From assembly GCA_016650215.1 (NCBI GenBank), contig JAENWF010000116.1:1-40940 (forward strand): a stretch of 40,940 nucleotides of DNA. The letters run 5' to 3'. Source of the stretch: Thermoanaerobaculia bacterium (GTDB taxonomy: Bacteria > Acidobacteriota > Thermoanaerobaculia > Gp7-AA8). Below are positions 1 through 8,528 of this stretch, piece by piece (positions within the stretch are counted from its first letter, which is position 1; each line of letters begins with the position of its first letter). Made by a program: the position numbers and the translations under genes. The notes below the pieces were generated by a model. The model saw nothing but the letters and a program-made list of their open reading frames with translations. It was not told the DNA's origin and did not search any database.

Positions 1-10
1 TCGCGAGCGA

Positions 11-47
11 TGTGGCGCCGGCTCTCAAGCCGGCGGCTTTCCGTCCT
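11..47. repeat. Partial GCCGGC-type inverted repeat
   Basis: A short hairpin, GCCGGC then TCTCAA then GCCGGC, is embedded in GTGGCGCC...GGCTTTCCGTCC. It closely resembles the inner arms of the nested repeat at 32222-32315 (GTGGCGCCGGCTTCAGCCGG, then CGGTCTTTC). It is probably one member or half of the same dispersed family, cut by the window edge. Confidence 0.5.
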
Positions 48-72
48 CTGTTGCGCCCGATCGCAGAGTAGG

Positions 73-216
73 TTCATTAGAAGCCGCGAAGACGGCGAAG
101 GATCTACTGTCCGCACGAGCCACTGACGCGCAGCAGTCGCGCTCGTGCCACGAGCAGGGAAGGTGCGCGTCCGTGGCTCGTGCTCTCAGTAGACCCTTCG
201 CTTCGCTCAGGGTGAC
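73..216. repeat. Long inverted-repeat element (CCTGAG family, copy 1)
   Basis: The left end has the GCCGCGAAGACGGCGAAGG arm followed by ATCTACTG. The right end is the inverted GAAGCGAAGG-type arm, CAGTAGACCCTTCG then CTTCGCTCAGGGTGA. Inside, GCACGAGCCAC pairs with GTGGCTCGTGC, so most of the 144 bp can fold into one long stem. No gene is seen in 1-223 apart from this element and the short repeat before it. It lies just downstream of rex. Confidence 0.75.
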
Positions 217-223
217 GGGGGAA

Positions 224-895
224 TCAATCCGTTCCGCAGGCGGCGTCTTCGGAGTTTTTCAGGTAGTACGAGAGCGATTCGAGGTTGATGCGGAGGTCGA
301 CCGACTTCACCTTCACATCGTCGCGCAGACGAAGTTGCACGGGCGCGAAGTTCAGGATCGCGCAGACTCCGGCGCTCGCGAGCGCATCGTGTACGTTTTG
401 CGCGGCTTCGGCGGAGACGGCGATGATGCCGATCTCCACGGCTTGCGACCGCACGATGGTCTGCAGCTCGTCCCAAACGGCGATCGGCGCGCCGCTGCGT
501 GAGGTCTTGCCGATCTTCTCCGGATCGACGTCGAGCAGTGCGACGATGTGGAAGCCGTTCGTGTTGAATCCGCGATAGTCGGCGAGCGCAAGTCCGAGGT
601 TTCCGGCGCCGACGATGAGGACGTTGCGCTGGCGGTCGATGCCGAGCGTGCGCGACAGATGCGCCTTGAGCCGCGAAACGTTGTAACCGACACCGCGCGT
701 GCCGAGCTCGCCAAAGTGCGCGAGATCTTTTCGGATCTGCGCGGAGTTGAGATGAAACCGCTTCGCCAACTCCTGTGACGAAACGGTCGTCTGCTCGATC
801 GATTCGAGATAGGTGAGGCAGCGCAGATAGACCGACAGGCGCCCTGTGGTGAGCTCGGAGACAGCATCGTTATCGATCACCGGTCGCTGGGTCAT
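224..895 (-). CDS. rex: Redox-sensing transcriptional repressor Rex
   Basis: Rex represses respiratory and fermentative genes and releases DNA when NADH rises. The 223-residue product has the usual Rex length. An N-terminal winged helix (about residues 15-75) contains the recognition segment HLNSAQIRKDLAHFG and the GTRGVGYN turn. A Rossmann NAD(H) domain follows, with VGAGNLGLALADYRGF near residue 95 and the LLDVDPEKIG strand. The C-terminal helix LESLSYYL is the domain-swapped dimer helix. The ATG lies 16 nt after the nuoN stop with no recognisable Shine-Dalgarno, so rex is the last gene of the nuo operon. A near-perfect Rex operator at 10174-10191 lies at the head of the same operon, which implies feedback control. 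Family assignment is secure; the regulatory loop is inferred. Confidence 0.95.
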   Translation of the reverse strand: MTQRPVIDNDAVSELTTGRLSVYLRCLTYLESIEQTTVSSQELAKRFHLNSAQIRKDLAHFGELGTRGVGYNVSRLKAHLSRTLGIDRQRNVLIVGAGNLGLALADYRGFNTNGFHIVALLDVDPEKIGKTSRSGAPIAVWDELQTIVRSQAVEIGIIAVSAEAAQNVHDALASAGVCAILNFAPVQLRLRDDVKVKSVDLRINLESLSYYLKNSEDAACGTD

Positions 896-911
896 GCTTG
901 ATCGCGCGTTG

Positions 912-2366
912 TCAGTGCTGCAGAAATTGCCGGGCCGCGTTCCCGGCCATGTTGAACAGAGGTGTGGGAAAGATTCCGATGATGAGAATGCCGATAACCG
1001 AGATCGCCAGCGCTCCCGTCGCGAAGACGCCGCCGATCGGCACCGCGGTGCCGTCCGGGGCTTCCTTCATGTAGAGGTAGTAGACGACGCGCAGGTAGTA
1101 ATAGACGGAGATGATGCTCGTGAGGATGCCGATCAGCGCGACGCCGGTGTGTCCCGACTCGATCGCCGTCCTGAAGACGTAGAACTTCGAGATGAAGCCG
1201 CCCGTCGGTGGAAGGCCGGAGAGCGAGAACATGCAGACGGCGAGCCCGAGGCCGTAGAACGGACGGCGAAATCCGAGGCCTGCGATGTCGTCGAGCGTCT
1301 GCGGATCGTTCTGGTTCTTCGCGAGCATCGAGACGACGCCGAACGCGCCGATGTTCATCAGCGCGTAGACGATCGTGTAGACGGCGATCGCGGCGATCGA
1401 TTCATCGCTGATGGTGAGCATCGCGATCATCATGTAACCGACATGCGCGATGCCGGAGTACGCGAGCATCCGCTTGAGGTCGCGCTGCACGATCGCCACT
1501 GAATTTCCGATGATCATCGACAGCACCGAGAGGGTGGCGAGCATCGTCACCCAATGCGTCTTCGCCATGACCGGAGCCATCGCGTACAAGAGTCTCGCGA
1601 GCACGATGAGCGTCGCGGCCTTCGGTGCGACCGAGAGCCAACCCGCAACAGGCGTCGGCGCGCCCTGGTACACGTCCGGCGCCCACGGATGGAACGGCGC
1701 GAGCGCGAGCTTGAAGCCGAAGCCCGACATGAGAAGGATGAATGCAACGGTCAGCAACGGGTTGGAGGCGTCGGCGGTCGCGAAGTACTTCGCCATCTCG
1801 GTGATGTTGGTCGAGCGCGAGGCGCCGTAGAAGAGCGCCGTCCCGTAGAGGATGAACCCTGTCGCGAAGGCGCCCATCAGAAAGTACTTGAGGCTCGCCT
1901 CGTTCGAGACAGGCAGTCTCCGGTGGTAGCCGAGGAGAACGAAGATGCAGACCGAGAGGATCTCGAGGCCGAGGACGACGATGAGAAGGTCGAGTCCCTT
2001 CGCCATCATCATCATGCCGACGGTGCCCCAAAGCAGGAGCGCGTAGAACTCGCCGCCTTCGATTCCTTCGCGCTCGAGGTATTCACGCGCGAAGAGTGCC
2101 GCGAGGATCCCCGCGAGGAGGAACGTCAGATCGAACACGCGCGTGATCGCGCTGATCTCATACGTGCCGCCGAAGTACACCCCTTCGCCGACGAGATTTT
2201 CAGCCCAGGTCGTCGCGATGAAGATGATCACCGCAAGTGGCCCGGTGATTCCTCGGCTGCGCGGCGAGAATGCGGTGAGGAGAATCAGCAGCATCCCGCC
2301 TGCCGACAGGATGATCTCGGGCAGGATCGCGCTCAACCAGCCTGCTTCGAGAAGAGGCTGGATCAT
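912..2366 (-). CDS. nuoN: NADH-quinone oxidoreductase subunit N
   Basis: NuoN is one of three antiporter-like, proton-pumping subunits of the complex I membrane arm. The 484-residue product is almost entirely transmembrane helix. It has the family's conserved segments: a lysine-bearing SLKYFLMGAFATGFILYG, the SGFGFKLALAPFHPWAPDVYQGAPTP loop split around broken helix TM7, and LKRMLAYSGIAHVGYM. The start overlaps the end of nuoM by 4 bp (ATGA), which indicates translational coupling. rex follows 16 nt downstream. Length and all motifs are typical, and nothing appears truncated. Confidence 0.96.
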   Translation of the reverse strand: MIQPLLEAGWLSAILPEIILSAGGMLLILLTAFSPRSRGITGPLAVIIFIATTWAENLVGEGVYFGGTYEISAITRVFDLTFLLAGILAALFAREYLEREGIEGGEFYALLLWGTVGMMMMAKGLDLLIVVLGLEILSVCIFVLLGYHRRLPVSNEASLKYFLMGAFATGFILYGTALFYGASRSTNITEMAKYFATADASNPLLTVAFILLMSGFGFKLALAPFHPWAPDVYQGAPTPVAGWLSVAPKAATLIVLARLLYAMAPVMAKTHWVTMLATLSVLSMIIGNSVAIVQRDLKRMLAYSGIAHVGYMMIAMLTISDESIAAIAVYTIVYALMNIGAFGVVSMLAKNQNDPQTLDDIAGLGFRRPFYGLGLAVCMFSLSGLPPTGGFISKFYVFRTAIESGHTGVALIGILTSIISVYYYLRVVYYLYMKEAPDGTAVPIGGVFATGALAISVIGILIIGIFPTPLFNMAGNAARQFLQH

Positions 2367-3916
2367 CGCGCGCCTCCCTTTTCCGCATGCGTAGAATTCG
2401 CGCCCGGGCGGGCGTTCGCAAACATCACTTTCCCTCGATCCTCACTCTTCACTACGGCGAGAAGCTGCTTGACCGACGGCGACATCTTCCTCAGGAACGT
2501 ATTCGGATGCACGCCGATCCAGACCATGAGGATGATCAGCGGCACGAGCGCAGCGACTTCGTTCCACGCGATCTCCGGAATCTTCCGGTTCTCCTCGAGC
2601 GTGATCGGACCGAAGAAGACGCGCTGGACGAGCCACAGCAGATAGATTGCCGCGAGGATGACGCCGGTCGACGCGATGGTCGTCGCAATCGGTGCGGTCT
2701 GGAACGATCCCGAAAGGATCAGGAACTCGCCGACGAATCCGTTGAGCCCGGGCAGTCCGACGGACGAGAGCATCGCGATCACGAAGAACGTGGTGTAGAG
2801 CGGCATCGTGTGCGCGATCCCGCCGTAGTCGGCGAGCATGCGCGTGTGCCGCCGCTCGTATAGAACACCAACGAGAAGGAAGAGCGCGCCGGTCGACAGA
2901 CCGTGATTGACCATCTGCAGAATTGAGCCTTCGATCGACGCCTGGTTCATCGCGAAAATGCCGAGGACGCAGAAGCCGAGGTGCGAGACGGAGGAGTAGG
3001 CGACGAGCTTCTTCATGTCGGGCTGCACCCAGGCGACGAGCGCGCCGTAGACGATTCCGATCACGCTGAGCGCGATGAAGAGAGGCGCGTATTCGATGCT
3101 CGCGTCAGGAAAGTACGGCAGTACGAGGCGGAGGAATCCGTACGTTCCCATCTTCAGCGTGACGCCCGCGAGGATGATCGAGCCGCCGGTCGGCGCCTCG
3201 ACGTGCGCGTCGGGGAGCCACGTGTGCAGCGGGAAGAGCGGCACTTTGATCGCGAACGCGAGTGAGAAGGCGAAGAAGAGCAGCGTCTGTGCGTAGGGAG
3301 TCACGCCGACGCCGTACAGATCGGCGATTGCGAAGCTCGGCCGTCCTGTCGCATGCATGTACTGGAAGCCGATGTAGATGATGCCGAGCAGCATCAGCAG
3401 CGATCCGGTCACGGTGAAGATGAAAAATTTGATCGCCGCGTAGATCCGGTTCTTCCCGCCCCAGACGCCGATGACCAGGTACATCGGGATCAGCGTGAGC
3501 TCGAAGAAGATGTAGAAGAGCACGAGATCGGTCGCGAGGAAGACGCCGATCATGGCGGCTTCCATCACGAGGAAGGAGATGACGTACTCCTTCGGATACT
3601 TGTGGATCGCGTTCCACGACGAGAGCAGGACGACCGGCGTGAGGAGCGTCGTCAGCATCACGAGCCAGAGCGAGATCCCATCGACGCCGAGCGAGTAGCT
3701 GATGCCCCACTGCGGAATCCACGGCGCGAGCTCGACGAGCTGGTAACCGGCAACACCTTCCTTGAAGCCGCTCACGATTCCGAGCGAGAGGAGGAATGTG
3801 ATGAGCGACGCGGCGAAGCCGAAGCCTTTGATGGCGCCTGCCGCCTGCCGCGGGAAGAAGCCGAGTACGAGCGCCGCGACGATGGGAAGCCAGAGAACTG
3901 TGCTGAGTATCGGCAT
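2363..3916 (-). CDS. nuoM: NADH-quinone oxidoreductase subunit M
   Basis: This is the second antiporter-like proton-pumping subunit of complex I. The 517-residue polytopic protein opens with a membrane helix and carries GVDGISLWLVMLT, the charged FFELTLIPMYLVIGVWGG with the conserved pump glutamate, FPLHTWLPDAHVEAPTGGS, and KKLVAYSSVSHLGFC. It lies 7 nt downstream of nuoL and overlaps nuoN by 4 bp, in the standard L-M-N order. The C-terminal tail after the last helix is hydrophilic and somewhat long (about 40 residues). Confidence 0.96.
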   Translation of the reverse strand: MPILSTVLWLPIVAALVLGFFPRQAAGAIKGFGFAASLITFLLSLGIVSGFKEGVAGYQLVELAPWIPQWGISYSLGVDGISLWLVMLTTLLTPVVLLSSWNAIHKYPKEYVISFLVMEAAMIGVFLATDLVLFYIFFELTLIPMYLVIGVWGGKNRIYAAIKFFIFTVTGSLLMLLGIIYIGFQYMHATGRPSFAIADLYGVGVTPYAQTLLFFAFSLAFAIKVPLFPLHTWLPDAHVEAPTGGSIILAGVTLKMGTYGFLRLVLPYFPDASIEYAPLFIALSVIGIVYGALVAWVQPDMKKLVAYSSVSHLGFCVLGIFAMNQASIEGSILQMVNHGLSTGALFLLVGVLYERRHTRMLADYGGIAHTMPLYTTFFVIAMLSSVGLPGLNGFVGEFLILSGSFQTAPIATTIASTGVILAAIYLLWLVQRVFFGPITLEENRKIPEIAWNEVAALVPLIILMVWIGVHPNTFLRKMSPSVKQLLAVVKSEDRGKVMFANARPGANSTHAEKGGAR

Positions 3917-3923
3917 CGGCGCG

Positions 3924-5840
3924 TTACCTCAGGACCCACATGAAGACGACCACGCCGATGAAGAACATCAGCGCGTAGTTGCGAACGTTTCCGGTCTGGA
4001 AGAAGCGGAGCAGATCGCCGAAGCCGCGGACGAAGAATCCGAGCATCGCAGCGATGCCGTCGATGACCGAGTCGACGACTTTCCAGAGGAAGCGCGACCC
4101 GACTTCGAGCGGGGTGACGACCGTGCGACCGTAGATCTCATCGACGTAGTACTTGTTCTCGAGCGTGCGCGCGAGTCCCGGTGACCGGCGCTCGAACGCC
4201 TCGTCGGCCGCAACCCCTCGGTCTCGGTAGAGCCGCATTGCCGCGAAGAGTCCGATCGCCGCGACGAGCGTCGACACGATCATGACCGCCCATTCGACAT
4301 TCGCCGGAATGTGCAGGTCGTGGACGCCCGGGAGCGGCGGAATGATCGGATGCAGCCACTCCGCGAGCCAGTTGTGTCCGAATACGTGCGGGATGCCGAT
4401 CAGGCCGCCGATGGCGGAAAGCGCCGCGAGGACGATCAGCGGAATCGTCATCGTCGCCGGCGACTCGTGAAGGTGATGCTCCTGCTCATGCGTTCCGCGG
4501 AACTTGCCGAAGAAGGTGAGGTAGAAGAGGCGGAACATGTAGAAGGCGGTGAAGAGCGCCGCGATCGTGCCGAGAACGTAGATGAGCTTCCCGAGTCCAG
4601 GAAAGTACGGAGTCGAGAACGCCGACGCGAGGATCTCGTCTTTCGAGAAGAAGCCGGCGAACGGCGGGAAGCCGGCAATCGCGATCGTCGCAATCAGGAA
4701 CGTCCAGGCGGTGATCGGGATCTTCTTCCAGAGCCCGCCCATCTTTCTGATGTCCTGCTCGCCGCTCATCGCATGGATGACCGAGCCCGCGCCGAGGAAG
4801 AGGCAGGCCTTGAAGAACGCATGGGTCACGAGGTGAAAGACGCCCGCGCTGAACGCGCCGACGCCGACGCCGATGAACATGAAGCCGAGCTGCGAGACGG
4901 TTGAGTAGGCGAGAACTTTCTTGATGTCGTTCTGCCGCACGCCGATCGTCGCGGCGAACAGCGCCGTGAGCGCGCCGACCGTCGCGACGACTGCCATCGC
5001 GGTCGGTGAGAGGCGGTAGAGCACGTTCGTCCGCGCGACCATGTAGACGCCGGCGGTGACCATCGTCGCGGCGTGGATGAGTGCCGAGACCGGAGTCGGG
5101 CCGGCCATCGCGTCAGGCAGCCACACGTACAGTGGAATCTGCGCCGATTTGCCCGCGGCGCCGAGGAAGAGGAAGAGACAGATGGCCGTGATCAGGCCGC
5201 CGTCGATCCCTGACCCCATTGCTCGCTGCGAGACTTGAGCAAAGTCGACTGAGCCGAGATACGCGAACATCAGGAACATCGCGATCAGGAATCCAAAGTC
5301 GCCGATACGGTTGACGATGAACGCCTTCTTGCCTGCGGCCGCCGCGAAGTCCCTGTCGTAATAGAACCCGATCAGCAGATACGAGCAGAGTCCGACGCCT
5401 TCCCAACCGACGAACATGAAGAGGTAGCTGCTCCCGAGGATCAGGATCAGCATCGCCGCGAGGAAGAGATTCAGGTACGCGAAGTAGCGCCAGTAACCCT
5501 CTTCGTGCGCCATGTAGCCGGCGGAGTAGACATGGATCAGGAAGCCAACCCACGTCACGACCATCAGCATGACGATCGAGAGGGGATCGAGCTGGAAGGC
5601 GATGTCGGCGCCGATGTTGCCGGAGCTGAACCAGTTGTAGATGACGTTGAGGTGGCGCTCGCCGTGATGGTACTGGCCGGCGTACTCGAAGGCCGCGAGC
5701 GTGCCGAGAGCAGCCGCTGCGAACGATCCGAGCCACGCAACCGCCGTGACGAACGTCTTACCCGCCCGCTTGCCGAAGAACCCGTTGATCAGGAACCCGA
5801 CGAACGGTGCGATGGGGATCAACCACAGATTATTCAGCAT
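3924..5840 (-). CDS. nuoL: NADH-quinone oxidoreductase subunit L
   Basis: This is the distal antiporter-like subunit of complex I, with the lateral amphipathic helix. The 638 residues include the N-terminal helices, FQLDPLSIVMLMVVTWVGF, the pump motif FVGWEGVGLCSYLLIGFYY, the TM7 loop LYVWLPDAMAGPTPVSALIHAATMV, KKVLAYSTVSQLGFM, and a C-terminal helical extension ending in a final membrane segment. The ATG at 5840 has no clear Shine-Dalgarno. It follows directly on an inverted heptamer array (5848-5927) that, with the inserted gene at 5986-6405, separates it from nuoK. It may therefore depend on its own promoter or on readthrough. Confidence 0.96.
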   Translation of the reverse strand: MLNNLWLIPIAPFVGFLINGFFGKRAGKTFVTAVAWLGSFAAAALGTLAAFEYAGQYHHGERHLNVIYNWFSSGNIGADIAFQLDPLSIVMLMVVTWVGFLIHVYSAGYMAHEEGYWRYFAYLNLFLAAMLILILGSSYLFMFVGWEGVGLCSYLLIGFYYDRDFAAAAGKKAFIVNRIGDFGFLIAMFLMFAYLGSVDFAQVSQRAMGSGIDGGLITAICLFLFLGAAGKSAQIPLYVWLPDAMAGPTPVSALIHAATMVTAGVYMVARTNVLYRLSPTAMAVVATVGALTALFAATIGVRQNDIKKVLAYSTVSQLGFMFIGVGVGAFSAGVFHLVTHAFFKACLFLGAGSVIHAMSGEQDIRKMGGLWKKIPITAWTFLIATIAIAGFPPFAGFFSKDEILASAFSTPYFPGLGKLIYVLGTIAALFTAFYMFRLFYLTFFGKFRGTHEQEHHLHESPATMTIPLIVLAALSAIGGLIGIPHVFGHNWLAEWLHPIIPPLPGVHDLHIPANVEWAVMIVSTLVAAIGLFAAMRLYRDRGVAADEAFERRSPGLARTLENKYYVDEIYGRTVVTPLEVGSRFLWKVVDSVIDGIAAMLGFFVRGFGDLLRFFQTGNVRNYALMFFIGVVVFMWVLR

Positions 5841-5847
5841 TTGCGAT

Positions 5848-5927
5848 CAGTGCTGAGTGCTGGGTCCTGAGTCCTGAGCAACCCCCGGGGGCGGGCACTC
5901 AGGACTCAGCACTCAGCACTCAGCACT
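5848..5927. repeat. Inverted heptamer array (TGCTGAG/TCCTGAG type)
   Basis: Four imperfect 7-bp units (TGCTGAG, TGCTGGG, TCCTGAG, TCCTGAG) are followed by a GC-rich spacer containing CCCCCGGGGG. Then come about five units in the opposite orientation (CACTCAG, GACTCAG, CACTCAG, CACTCAG, CACTTCG). The two halves can pair into a long hairpin. The array lies between nuoL and the inserted gene at 5986-6405. Confidence 0.85.
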
Positions 5928-5985
5928 TCGTTCTCCTCACGCCTGTCTACTACCGGCAGGCGCGAAGAGCCGCATCTGCCGGTTG

Positions 5986-6405
5986 CTACGACTTCCGGTC
6001 GCCGTCCTCGCGGACGCGATCGATGTAATCCTCTGATGAAGCGGGATCGAGCTCCCAGCGTTTCTTGTCCCTGCTGCGCTCTTTCTCGCCAACCTTCAAC
6101 ACCTCGTCTGCCGCGTACGTGATGCCCATCGCCTGGCCCATCTCGTCGACCCCGCCGTCGGGCGCCGGCGACCTGCTCACCGCTGACTCGTCGCCGCTGA
6201 ACTGAGCATTGGCCCAGTTTGCGTCGAGGTCGCCCCCGGTGACGATCAGGTCCGCGCTGCCATCCTCACGAAGGCGTTGAGCCAGTTTTGCTGAGCCCGC
6301 ACTCACATCCGGAATCGGCGGCTCGATCGCATCATCGATACCGTTATGGTTCCGGTCCTTCTTCTCGTTCTCTTCCCAGTCAATGAGCTTCTCGGTCTTG
6401 TCCAT
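5986..6405 (-). CDS. DUF6335-like small acidic protein inserted in the nuo operon
   Basis: This 139-residue, very hydrophilic protein has no signal peptide or membrane segment. An N-terminal EF-hand-like or dockerin-like acidic turn, DRNHNGIDDAIEPP, occupies about residues 17-31. Next come VTGGDLDANWANAQFSGDE, then VDEMGQAMGITYAADEVL, then a conserved-looking end, GEKERSRDKKRWELDPASSE. From memory this block order resembles the DUF6335 family, best known from cyanobacteria and of unknown function; a profile search would be needed to confirm it. The ATG has a good Shine-Dalgarno (AAGGAG, 6 nt spacing). It is not a complex I subunit. It sits between nuoK and nuoL with a heptamer array on each side, which suggests late insertion. 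Confidence 0.75.
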   Translation of the reverse strand: MDKTEKLIDWEENEKKDRNHNGIDDAIEPPIPDVSAGSAKLAQRLREDGSADLIVTGGDLDANWANAQFSGDESAVSRSPAPDGGVDEMGQAMGITYAADEVLKVGEKERSRDKKRWELDPASSEDYIDRVREDGDRKS

Positions 6406-6453
6406 GTTCAGCTCCTTAGCTGAGCTGAACCATTGCGACGACCGTGCCTCTAT

Positions 6454-6563
6454 TGAGGACTGAGGACTGAGTGCTGAGTGCTGAGTGCTGAGTGCTGAGT
6501 GCTGAGTGAGCCGCTCCTCGCGTTCCTGCCTACTCAGTCCTCAGTCCTCATCCCTCAGTCCTC
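6454..6563. repeat. Inverted heptamer array (TGAGTGC/TGAGGAC type)
   Basis: Eight consecutive 7-bp units (TGAGGAC twice, TGAGTGC five times, TGAGTGA) are followed by a 22-nt spacer. Four to five units in inverted orientation then follow (TCAGTCC, TCAGTCC, TCATCCC, TCAGTCC). The array ends 3 nt from the nuoK stop codon. With the array at 5848-5927 it brackets the DUF6335-like gene. Confidence 0.87.
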
Positions 6564-6566
6564 TTC

Positions 6567-6869
6567 TTACCAGTGCATCAGATTCGCGTCATCCACATCG
6601 ATCGAGTCTTTGTGGTGGTACATCGAGATGAAAATGGCGAGGCCGACGGCGGCTTCGGCGGCGGCGATCGCCATGATGAAAAAGACGAAGATCAGGCCGT
6701 GGAGCTGGTCGAACTGGCGAGCGTAGGCGATGAACGTCAGGTTCACCGCGTTCACCATCAACTCGATCGACATGAAGATCGTGATCCCGTTCTTGCGCGT
6801 GAGCACGCCGCAGACGCCGATCGAGAAGAGAATCGCGCTGAGGATCAGGAACCATTGGGTCGGGATCAT
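6567..6869 (-). CDS. nuoK: NADH-quinone oxidoreductase subunit K
   Basis: NuoK is a small subunit of the complex I membrane arm that carries proton-path glutamates. The 100-residue product has three transmembrane helices. It contains the family segment [24 protein letters not shown] with its buried glutamate, and [19 protein letters not shown] with the second one. The start is set at the ATG at 6869, which overlaps the nuoJ stop by 4 bp and gives the normal NuoK length. An upstream in-frame extension inside nuoJ would add an arginine-rich, non-homologous tail and is rejected. Confidence 0.96.
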   Translation of the reverse strand: MIPTQWFLILSAILFSIGVCGVLTRKNGITIFMSIELMVNAVNLTFIAYARQFDQLHGLIFVFFIMAIAAAEAAVGLAIFISMYHHKDSIDVDDANLMHW

Positions 6870-7393
6870 CGGATCACCTCGCCGCTGGTGTTCTCGCGTT
6901 GCTCGCTGCGGCCGGTCAGCATGAGCGCACCGACGATCGCCGCGAGAAGCAGGATCGACACGGCCTCGAACGGGAAGATATACGCCTCGAACATCCGGCG
7001 TCCGATCGCGCGGGCGTCGGCGATGAACGGCACCGGCAACGCGCCGCTCATCACCGCGTACTTGCCGAGGTAGTAGACGAGACTGATGGCGAAGGCTGAG
7101 CTCGTGAGGTATCCGAGCCACTGCTGCACGGGACGCGTCGATGGCTCTTTCTCATGCTGCAGGTTCAGCAGCATGATCACGAAGAGGAACAGGACCATGA
7201 TCGCGCCGGAGTAGACGATTATCTGCAGCGCGGCCATGAACGGCGCGTCGAGCAGCACGTACATGACCGCGAGGGCGAAGAACGAGACGACGAGTGAGAG
7301 CGCTCCGACGACCGGGTTGCGGTGAAGGATCACCACGAGCGCGAAGATCACGGCGACCGCGGCGAAGAAGAAGAAGATCAGGTATTCGAACAT
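6866..7393 (-). CDS. nuoJ: NADH-quinone oxidoreductase subunit J
   Basis: NuoJ is the complex I membrane subunit with the pi-bulge helix involved in coupling. The 175 residues contain five predicted helices. The diagnostic segment [23 protein letters not shown] is followed by [27 protein letters not shown]. It overlaps nuoK by 4 bp and starts 31 nt after nuoH ends. In most complete nuo operons nuoI lies between H and J; here the gap is too small to hold it. Confidence 0.95.
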   Translation of the reverse strand: MFEYLIFFFFAAVAVIFALVVILHRNPVVGALSLVVSFFALAVMYVLLDAPFMAALQIIVYSGAIMVLFLFVIMLLNLQHEKEPSTRPVQQWLGYLTSSAFAISLVYYLGKYAVMSGALPVPFIADARAIGRRMFEAYIFPFEAVSILLLAAIVGALMLTGRSEQRENTSGEVIR

Positions 7394-7424
7394 GCGTGCC
7401 TAAGCTCTGATCCGGCGCCGCCGG

Positions 7425-8525
7425 TCAGATCCACCTCATCGCGATGAATCCCGCGACCAGCAGGATGTTCACGAACGCCATCGGGAGGAACACCTTCCAG
7501 CCGAGGCGCATGAGGATGTCGTATTTCAGTCGCGGAATCGTCCACCGGATCCAGACGAAGAAGAAGAGCAGAAACCCGACCTTCGCTACGAAGAACAGCG
7601 CGGAGAGCAGAAATCCGAGGAACGTCGGCGGCTCGTTGTACCAGGGGATGTCCCATCCGCCGAGGTAGAGCGTCGCGATCACAGCGCTCATCGACGCCAT
7701 CGCCATGTACTCCGCCATGAAGAAGAGCGCGAACTTCATCGACGAGTATTCAGTGTGGTATCCCGCGACGAGCTCCGCGTCGGCCTCGGCGAAGTCGAAT
7801 GGCAGACGGTTCGTCTCGGCGAATGCGGCGACAACGAACACGATGAAGCTGAGCCACATCGACGGTGAGAGGACGTTCCACGCCGGCAGCCGGAGCGTGT
7901 CGAAGAGGACGAACGTCCCGGTCTGATGCCAGACCACGTCGGTCAATTTCAGCGAGCCGGTCGCCAGCAGCACGCTCACCGCGGCGAGCGTCAGCGCGAG
8001 CTCATACGAGATCATCTGCGCCGATGCGCGGATGCCGCCGAAGAGCGAGTACTTGTTGTTCGACGCCCATCCCGCGGTCGTGATGCCGTAAACGCTGAAG
8101 GACGCGAGCGCGAAGACGACGAGAATTCCGACGCTCACGTCGGCGACGACCGGCACGAACCAGCGGCCACCTTCGAAGAGGATCCGTCCGCCGACTTCAC
8201 GTTCCGCGAGGAGGAACGGGCGTCCCCACGGCACGACCGCGATCGTCGTCAGCGCGGGGAGCAGTCCGATCGCCGGCGCAAGCGTGTAGAGCCACTTGTG
8301 CGCGCGCGCGGGAATGATGTCTTCTTTGAGAATGAACTTGAGTGCATCGGCGAACGCCTGAAAGAGGCCGAAGGGTCCGACGCGGTTGGGGCCGGGCCGG
8401 TCCTGCATCAGCGCGCTGCCGCGCCGCTCGACCCACGCCATGATCGGCGTGACCTGAAGCATCATGGCCAGCACGATCGCGATCTTGACGAGGGAGAGAA
8501 TGACGTCAGTGGTGTCGAATGCCAT
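7425..8525 (-). CDS. nuoH: NADH-quinone oxidoreductase subunit H
   Basis: NuoH anchors the peripheral arm and forms much of the quinone chamber. The 366-residue, roughly eight-helix protein has MAWVERRGSALMQDRPGPNRVGPFGLFQAFADALKF near the N-terminus. It also has the acidic quinone-site loop ETNRLPFDFAEADAELVAGY and the following HTEYSSMKFALFFMAEY. The start lies 3 nt after the nuoG stop. Length and motifs are normal, so the subunit should be functional if the missing subunits are encoded elsewhere. Confidence 0.96.
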   Translation of the reverse strand: MAFDTTDVILSLVKIAIVLAMMLQVTPIMAWVERRGSALMQDRPGPNRVGPFGLFQAFADALKFILKEDIIPARAHKWLYTLAPAIGLLPALTTIAVVPWGRPFLLAEREVGGRILFEGGRWFVPVVADVSVGILVVFALASFSVYGITTAGWASNNKYSLFGGIRASAQMISYELALTLAAVSVLLATGSLKLTDVVWHQTGTFVLFDTLRLPAWNVLSPSMWLSFIVFVVAAFAETNRLPFDFAEADAELVAGYHTEYSSMKFALFFMAEYMAMASMSAVIATLYLGGWDIPWYNEPPTFLGFLLSALFFVAKVGFLLFFFVWIRWTIPRLKYDILMRLGWKVFLPMAFVNILLVAGFIAMRWI

Positions 8526-8528
8526 TCG

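Noticed and set aside
5848-6563. CRISPR array
   Set aside because: The units are 7 bp with no unique spacers and occur in both orientations. There are no cas genes in the window.
6870-7121. Extending nuoK to 7121
   Set aside because: The extension is an arginine-rich shadow of nuoJ. The ATG at 6869 gives the normal 100 residues and the usual ATGA overlap.
7394-7424. A degraded nuoI remnant between nuoH and nuoJ
   Set aside because: The gap is only 31 nt and contains no CxxCxxC-type coding trace.
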